DNA from: an uncultured Prevotellaceae bacterium
GTDB lineage: Bacteria; Bacteroidota; Bacteroidia; Bacteroidales; Bacteroidaceae
DNA: 52,192 nucleotides
Reading direction: 5' to 3'
Assembly: GCA_900318815.1 (NCBI GenBank)
Contig: ONMA01000001.1
Span: 1-52,192 of the forward strand
Position numbers and translations under genes: made by a program. Position 1 is the first letter of the stretch. Every line of letters starts with the position of its first letter. The notes under the pieces are model-generated. The model searched no databases, was not told the DNA's origin, and worked only from the letters and a program-made list of their open reading frames with translations. This document shows, in pieces, positions 48,606-52,192 of this stretch.

Positions 48606-49645
48606 TTTCTCCATCGTTTTAGCATCGGGAAGAAGCCTTGCATCATCTGCTTGTATTCCTCCTTGGTCATGGGTTTAGGCATTTGCTTGTTGACTTCATC
48701 GACAAACTGGGCGCAATGCTCAATCATCTCGTCCATTGTACACTCCTGCAGGAACTGGCCATCCTTGTAGCAGTACTGGCAGTAGTCGAAATTCTTGCGT
48801 CCCGTTGGTAGCAAGCGACCAGAGGTCGAGCGTGTGCTGCCATTAGCGTTTGTGCCGCAGTCCTCGATACGGGTCAACGGCATGCCGCAACTTTGGCAGA
48901 ACTGAGGCAGTTGTCCCTCTTGGAATGCTTTCTCCTTTTGCGGGAAGGTAGCTTCGTATGCTTCGAAGGCTTCTGGATTCTCGTCGGCTACGAAATAGCC
49001 CTTAGGAGGACAATAAGTTGCCTCGGTAATACCGTTGTTCCGAAGCCAGCCAGGAATCAGTTCCTGAGCAAGGAAGTAAGGCACTTCGGCGTCCTTCGGC
49101 TCGGCATGATAGTGGATGTTCAGTTTGCTGGCGAGGTCGAAACCTGCATGCTTGTAGAACTCAATGTTGCCCTCCATGCAGAGGAAGCCAATACCCATCT
49201 CCTTGGCTTTCTCTATTGCATACTTCAGCAACTTCAATCCGTAGCCCTTGCGCTTGTAGTCTGGATGAATGCTGATGGGGCCGAAAGTCCAGGAAGGAAC
49301 AGACTCACCCCCAAAAGCCCCACCCCCAGCCCCTCCCTCGGGGGGGAGGGGAGTAGATAGACTTTTCGCTGCATCCCCGTCTTGAGAGTATATACTCCCC
49401 TCCCCCCCGAGGGAGGGGTTGGGGGTGGGGCTGATGAGGCTTGCCTTGGAAAACATCACATGCCCGATAATACGCCCATCCTCCTCCATCACAAAGTCAA
49501 GTTCAGGGATGAAGTCCGGGTTCGTCCGATACTGATTGAGCACGTAATGCTCTGTGCATCCTGGACGATAGACGTTCCAGAAAGCCTCTCGCGTAAGGTT
49601 CTCCACCTCACGAAAATCCTTTGGTTGTTCTAATCTGATATTCAT
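48602..49645 (-). CDS. GNAT acetyltransferase fused to a zinc ribbon
   Basis: A 347-residue protein. Residues 1-155 are a GNAT N-acetyltransferase (MNIRLEQPKDFREVENLTREAFW, IIGHVMFSKA, FGPISIHPDYKRKGYGLKLL with the acetyl-CoA loop, EMGIGFLCMEGNIEFYKHAGF). Residues 265-347 are the zinc ribbon also found in the PNPOx gene (FCQSCGMPLTRIEDCGTN...DYCQYCYKDG...MLKRWRK). Two inserts are evident. The paired repeat 49316-49432 encodes PTPNPSLGGEGSIYSQ and on, in the middle of the GNAT fold. The short element 48799-48842 encodes STRSTSGRLLPTG within the ribbon; the paralogue lacks it. The upstream open frame has no better start. The -7 box is at 49680-49673. Confidence 0.82.
   Translation of the reverse strand: MNIRLEQPKDFREVENLTREAFWNVYRPGCTEHYVLNQYRTNPDFIPELDFVMEEDGRIIGHVMFSKASLISPTPNPSLGGEGSIYSQDGDAAKSLSTPLPPEGGAGGGAFGGESVPSWTFGPISIHPDYKRKGYGLKLLKYAIEKAKEMGIGFLCMEGNIEFYKHAGFDLASKLNIHYHAEPKDAEVPYFLAQELIPGWLRNNGITEATYCPPKGYFVADENPEAFEAYEATFPQKEKAFQEGQLPQFCQSCGMPLTRIEDCGTNANGSTRSTSGRLLPTGRKNFDYCQYCYKDGQFLQECTMDEMIEHCAQFVDEVNKQMPKPMTKEEYKQMMQGFFPMLKRWRK
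48799..48842. repeat. Short modular element in the zinc-ribbon part of the GNAT gene
   Basis: Minus-strand ACGCTCGACCTCTGGTCGC is identical to the start of the element at 42011, and CGCTTGCTACCAACGGG is nearly the same as in the amidase gene copy at 32587. Comparison with the PNPOx paralogue (GTNADGTKNEDYC) shows about 14 residues added. Confidence 0.75.
49316..49432. repeat. Paired GC-rich inverted repeat, in frame in the GNAT gene
   Basis: Arms 49316-49355 and 49393-49432 (40 bp each) with a 37-nt spacer that holds CGCTGCATCCCCGTCTTGAG. The encoded sequence TPNPSLGGEGSIYSQDGDAA...STPLPPEGG parallels TPGPSPSGEGSEYTQGGNAA...TTPLAHWRGG in the receptor. Confidence 0.8.
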
Positions 49646-49672
49646 AGCAATTTGGTTTTTCGTTTGACGCTG

Positions 49673-49680
49673 CAAAATTA
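49673..49680 (-). promoter_or_regulatory. -7 box of the GNAT-zinc ribbon gene
   Basis: Minus strand TAATTTTG, then GCAGCGTCAAA, the same downstream block as in regulon copies 4-6, but without the upstream TTTGG and direct repeats. It overlaps the stop codon of the preceding GNAT gene. Confidence 0.55.
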
Positions 49681-50199
49681 CAAATGTTCGCCTATCAATT
49701 TCTCCATCCAAATCATATCGTACCAGCGGTCGAACTTTTTTCCGCAAAGGTGGAAATGTGCTACCTTCTTGTAGCCAAGTTGCTCATGGAAGCGGACGCT
49801 GTCCAGCGTCAGGTATTCATCCTCGGTCTCGATGTAGGAAATACAGGCGTTCATGTTTAGGATGCCCTGAGCCTTCAGCCGTTGTTCGAGGGCTTCATGG
49901 AGCTGGCGGCCTATTCCGCATCGCTTCATGCTGCCGTCAACATAGATGGAGGTCTCGACAGCCCATTGATAGGCATCCCTCGGCTTGAAGGCACTGGCGT
50001 ATGCGTAACCAGCTATCCGTCCATCTTTCTCTGCCACTATCCAGGGATATTTCTGCTTGACAGTCTCTATACGTCTGCGAAACTCCTCTTCCGACGGCAC
50101 GTGATATTCGAATGTCACCGCCGTCTGTTCCACGTATGGAGCGTAAATCGCCTGAATGGCCTTTGCGTCGGCTACTACAGCATCCCTTATATTCATCAT
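49678..50199 (-). CDS. Phosphinothricin/methionine sulfoximine-type GNAT acetyltransferase
   Basis: A 173-residue Pat/Bar-like N-acetyltransferase: NIRDAVVADAKAIQAIYAPYVEQTAVTFEYHVPSEEEFRRRI, GYAYASAFKPRDAYQWAVETSIYVDGSMKRCGIGRQLHEAL (acetyl-CoA binding RxGxG in RCGIGR), FHEQLGYKKVAHFHLCGKKFDRWYDMIWMEKLI. This motif set marks the phosphinothricin acetyltransferase group, which in most bacteria acts on methionine sulfoximine or related amino acids. It starts 23 nt after the peroxidase-nitroreductase gene and may share its transcript. Confidence 0.85.
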   Translation of the reverse strand: MMNIRDAVVADAKAIQAIYAPYVEQTAVTFEYHVPSEEEFRRRIETVKQKYPWIVAEKDGRIAGYAYASAFKPRDAYQWAVETSIYVDGSMKRCGIGRQLHEALEQRLKAQGILNMNACISYIETEDEYLTLDSVRFHEQLGYKKVAHFHLCGKKFDRWYDMIWMEKLIGEHL

Positions 50200-50222
50200 T
50201 GCGTTCGTTGTTACATTAACCT

Positions 50223-51308
50223 TTACTTGATGTACTTCACCTTCGAAGCATCGCGGGGCTTGGCGTCGGGCTGCTCGTCGGGATAGCCAATGGAGATGAC
50301 ATAAAGCAGTTTATAGCCTTCAGGGATGTCGAGGCTGTCGCGGAAGGCTTTGGCTTTCTCGTCGGTCGTGAGGAAGCGTATGGGTCCTGTCTGGATGCAG
50401 GTGCCGAGGCCTAAGGTTTGAGCTGCCAACATCATATTTTCACCCAGCAGACCTGCGTCAAGGTCGAACCTGCCGTCAGCCGGAGCACAAACGCAGATGA
50501 GGTTCGGCGCGTTGCGACACATACCCTTCACGTCGGCCAACAGTTTCTGGTCTTCGATAATCCGTACAGCCCAGTTCTGGCGGTTCATCGCACTTGGAGC
50601 ATTGATGCCGGCAAAGGCAACGGCCTCTAACTTCTCATGTTCCACAGGCTTGTCGAGGTACTTGCGGATGGAGCGACGCGCCATGATGTTGCTCAGCACG
50701 GAATTTACTTCCATCAACAAATCTGCTTCGATATCGCTCAGCTTGTCCGTCGGCTCATAGCGTTTCAACACACGACCATCACGACTGACGAGGAACTTGG
50801 TGAAGTTCCACTTGATGTCACTTTTCTTGTCGAAATCGGCATCGCGCTTGCGGAGCATATCGTCCATAAACTTGCCTCGCTGGTCGTTGGTGTCAAAGCC
50901 GCCGAAAGGCTTCTGTGCCTTCAAGTAAGTGTAGAGCGGATGCTCGTTGGCTCCGTTCACCTCAATCTTATCGAACTGTGGGAAGTGGATGTCGAAGTTG
51001 GCCGTGCAGAATTGGTGAATCTCCTGAATCGTACCAGGAGCCTGCTGGCCAAACTGATTGCAGGGGAAGTCCAGAATCTCGAAGCCGTCATCAGAATACT
51101 TCTCATAGAGTGCTTCAAGTTCTTTGTACTGTGGCGTGAATCCGCATCGCGTAGCGGTGTTCACAATCAGCAGCACCTTGCCCTTGTACTCGGCGAGCGA
51201 CACGTCCTTTCCCGCATCGTCCTTCACCGTAAAGTCATAAACGCCTGGCTGTGCCGAAAGGGTCAGCACGCCCATCATTGCCATGAGGCAGAAAAACACT
51301 TTTCTCAT
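50223..51308 (-). CDS. Glutathione peroxidase-nitroreductase fusion, exported
   Basis: A 361-residue two-enzyme protein. Signal peptide MRKVFFCLMAMMGVLTLSA, so a periplasmic or envelope location is likely. Residues 22-205 are a GPx-like thiol peroxidase: catalytic Cys55 (NTATRCGFTPQY), Gln85 (FPCNQFGQQ) and Trp167 (WNFTKFLV) are all present. Residues 208-361 are a nitroreductase (IMARRSIRKYLDKPVEHEKL, INAPSAMNRQNWAVRIIED, LLGENMMLAAQTLGLGTC). I chose the ATG at 51308 for the signal peptide; the upstream MQIKNHKNYRI is probably untranslated. The two halves suggest that a flavin reductase partner supports peroxide removal (inference). Confidence 0.88.
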   Translation of the reverse strand: MRKVFFCLMAMMGVLTLSAQPGVYDFTVKDDAGKDVSLAEYKGKVLLIVNTATRCGFTPQYKELEALYEKYSDDGFEILDFPCNQFGQQAPGTIQEIHQFCTANFDIHFPQFDKIEVNGANEHPLYTYLKAQKPFGGFDTNDQRGKFMDDMLRKRDADFDKKSDIKWNFTKFLVSRDGRVLKRYEPTDKLSDIEADLLMEVNSVLSNIMARRSIRKYLDKPVEHEKLEAVAFAGINAPSAMNRQNWAVRIIEDQKLLADVKGMCRNAPNLICVCAPADGRFDLDAGLLGENMMLAAQTLGLGTCIQTGPIRFLTTDEKAKAFRDSLDIPEGYKLLYVISIGYPDEQPDAKPRDASKVKYIK

Positions 51309-51338
51309 AATCCTATAGTTTTTGTGGTTTTTTATTTG

Positions 51339-51346
51339 CAAAGTTA
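51339..51346 (-). promoter_or_regulatory. -7 box of the peroxidase-nitroreductase gene
   Basis: TAACTTTG on the minus strand, followed by C, 30 nt before the ATG. Confidence 0.55.
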
Positions 51347-51453
51347 CAAATAATTATGGATTCTTCGTATTTTTACCGAAAGAATTAAGAAAAAATATGA
51401 TTGTAATTTTATGATGCTCACGCATGCCCATGGTGACCATGCGGGTGGGGTAG

Positions 51454-51663
51454 GCCCTTTCCCCGAGGTCTATCTTAGACATCAAGAACGTATGCCGCGA
51501 GATACTTGACGGTGAACGCAAGCCGACCGTCAGCAACGGCAACAATGGTGGCATGGACATAATGGTCGATGACAAAGGCGTGCGCATCAATTTCAGCAGC
51601 CATTCTGTTCACACCGCCAACGGCGGCATTCACCTAAGTCAATTAATGATGCGCGATACTTAA
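51454..51663 (+). pseudogene. Open frame without a start, unknown small-protein remnant
   Basis: A 69-codon frame ends at 51661-51663 and has no ATG in its first half. The protein ILDIKNVCREILDGERKPTV...MDIMVDDKGVRINFSSHSVHTANGGIHLSQLMMRDT has a coding-like character but I do not recognise it. It may be a small accessory gene that lost its 5-prime end. The region 51347-51453 shows nothing else. Confidence 0.35.
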
Positions 51664-51702
51664 TTTTTGAAGCGTTTCAGATGGTTTTTTGCTTTTATTT
51701 CG

Positions 51703-51710
51703 TAATTTTG
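51703..51710 (+). promoter_or_regulatory. -7 box of the thioesterase gene
   Basis: TAATTTTG followed by CAGC, 32 nt before the ATG at 51743. Confidence 0.55.
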
Positions 51711-51742
51711 CAGCCGATTTAAAAACATTAGACATAACAAAG

Positions 51743-52183
51743 ATGACAGAAGAAAGACGCAATGATTATCGCCACGTGCTGCCTCTCCAGATACGTTTCA
51801 ATGACGTTGACAAGTTCGGGCATGTGAACAATACGGTTTATTTTCAGTTCTATGATACGGCAAAGACTGACTATATAGCCACTGTCTGCAAAGGGGTTGA
51901 TTGGGAGCGACAGGCCATCGTAGTGGTAAAGATTGAGGCTGAGTTCTTGGCTCAGATTAAGGGTAACGACCATATTGCAGGCCGTACCCGTATCGTCAAG
52001 ATTGGCAACAAGAGCTTTCATCTGGAGCAGGATGTCATTGACAGCGACACGCAGGAAGTAAAGAGCCGCTGCCTGTCAGTGATGGTGCTCTACGATTTGG
52101 AACGTCAGCAGACCATTCCGCTTCCTGACGAATGGCGCAAGGCCATCACCGACTATGAAGGACTGGAAAATTCAGTCCAATAA
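51743..52183 (+). CDS. Acyl-CoA thioesterase, 4HBT hotdog fold
   Basis: A 146-residue hotdog-fold thioesterase starting MTEERRNDYRHVLPLQIRFNDVDKFGHVNNTVYFQFYDTAKTDY. The RFNDVDxxGHVNNxVY motif carries the catalytic Asp of 4-hydroxybenzoyl-CoA thioesterase/YbgC-like enzymes. It is followed by VVVKIEAEFLAQIKGNDHIAGRTRIVKIGNKSFHLEQDVID. It hydrolyses an acyl-CoA, with the substrate not determined by sequence. I chose ATG 51743 since it is the family start and sits 32 nt behind a -7 box. The gene is on the plus strand, diverging from the peroxidase-nitroreductase gene. Confidence 0.87.
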   Translation: MTEERRNDYRHVLPLQIRFNDVDKFGHVNNTVYFQFYDTAKTDYIATVCKGVDWERQAIVVVKIEAEFLAQIKGNDHIAGRTRIVKIGNKSFHLEQDVIDSDTQEVKSRCLSVMVLYDLERQQTIPLPDEWRKAITDYEGLENSVQ

Positions 52184-52192
52184 TCTATTAGA

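Overview
The window looks like chromosome of a Bacteroidales bacterium, most likely Prevotella or a close relative. The evidence is the promoter type (a -7 box TAnnTTTG with TTTG about 19-20 nt upstream, the Bacteroidetes sigma-ABfr pattern), SusC/TonB-like and other outer-membrane beta-barrel proteins, DUF1573 and LolA-like secreted proteins, and MeaB and IspH in Bacteroidales forms. I saw no rRNA, tRNA or CRISPR array.

Region 1 (1-15.2 kb, all minus strand, clearly more AT-rich than the rest) is a defence island. A first operon has a Bacteroidetes promoter, a truncated HTH regulator, a PLD-nuclease/SNF2 helicase, a YhcG-type PDDEXK nuclease, a large Eco57I-type DNA methyltransferase, and two proteins I cannot assign (one with an internal duplication). 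A second operon with its own promoter has an OLD-like AAA ATPase, a DUF4276 TOPRIM-like protein, a coiled-coil UvrD-like helicase with a one-base frameshift, and an unknown gene running off the left edge. I do not know this exact set as a named system.

Region 2 (15.2-31.3 kb) is mainly core genome. It holds an operon alpha-2-macroglobulin - DUF1573 - meaB - ispH, a DUF6078-like gene, an outer-membrane receptor with a LolA-like partner, aroB behind a long inverted repeat, a 39-residue small protein, and a DUF4160-DUF2442 pair.

Region 3 (31.3-40.5 kb) is a series of small stress or detoxification genes (CAT-like acetyltransferase, Ntn amidase, VOC, two GyrI-domain proteins including a MerR regulator with a 19-bp-spacer promoter, isochorismatase, zinc-ribbon/PNPOx), then a TonB-type receptor divergent from a membrane LytTR regulator.

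Region 4 (40.5-46.3 kb) is a gene graveyard. At least ten genes are truncated, internally deleted, duplicated or fused: a DUF3990-like gene, a MerR copy, a HEAT protein, an alpha/beta hydrolase, an acyltransferase, a receptor, DUF4160/DUF2442, a nucleotidyltransferase and a class A beta-lactamase tail. Region 5 (46.2-52.2 kb) has two flavodoxin-fold proteins, a secreted protein, two GNAT acetyltransferases (one fused to a zinc ribbon), a glutathione peroxidase-nitroreductase fusion and a thioesterase.

Three signals cut across the gene map. (a) Six promoters share one architecture: -7 box, exactly 19 nt, TTTGG (TATGG in one), then two direct 9-bp repeats with starts 20 bp apart. This suggests a regulon, possibly run by the LytTR regulator encoded here. 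(b) Paired low-complexity inverted repeats, about 85-125 bp, lie between genes and also in frame inside at least four genes. (c) A second, shorter modular element (about 30-45 bp) is inserted in frame in several genes; two paralogue pairs in this window give before/after comparisons.
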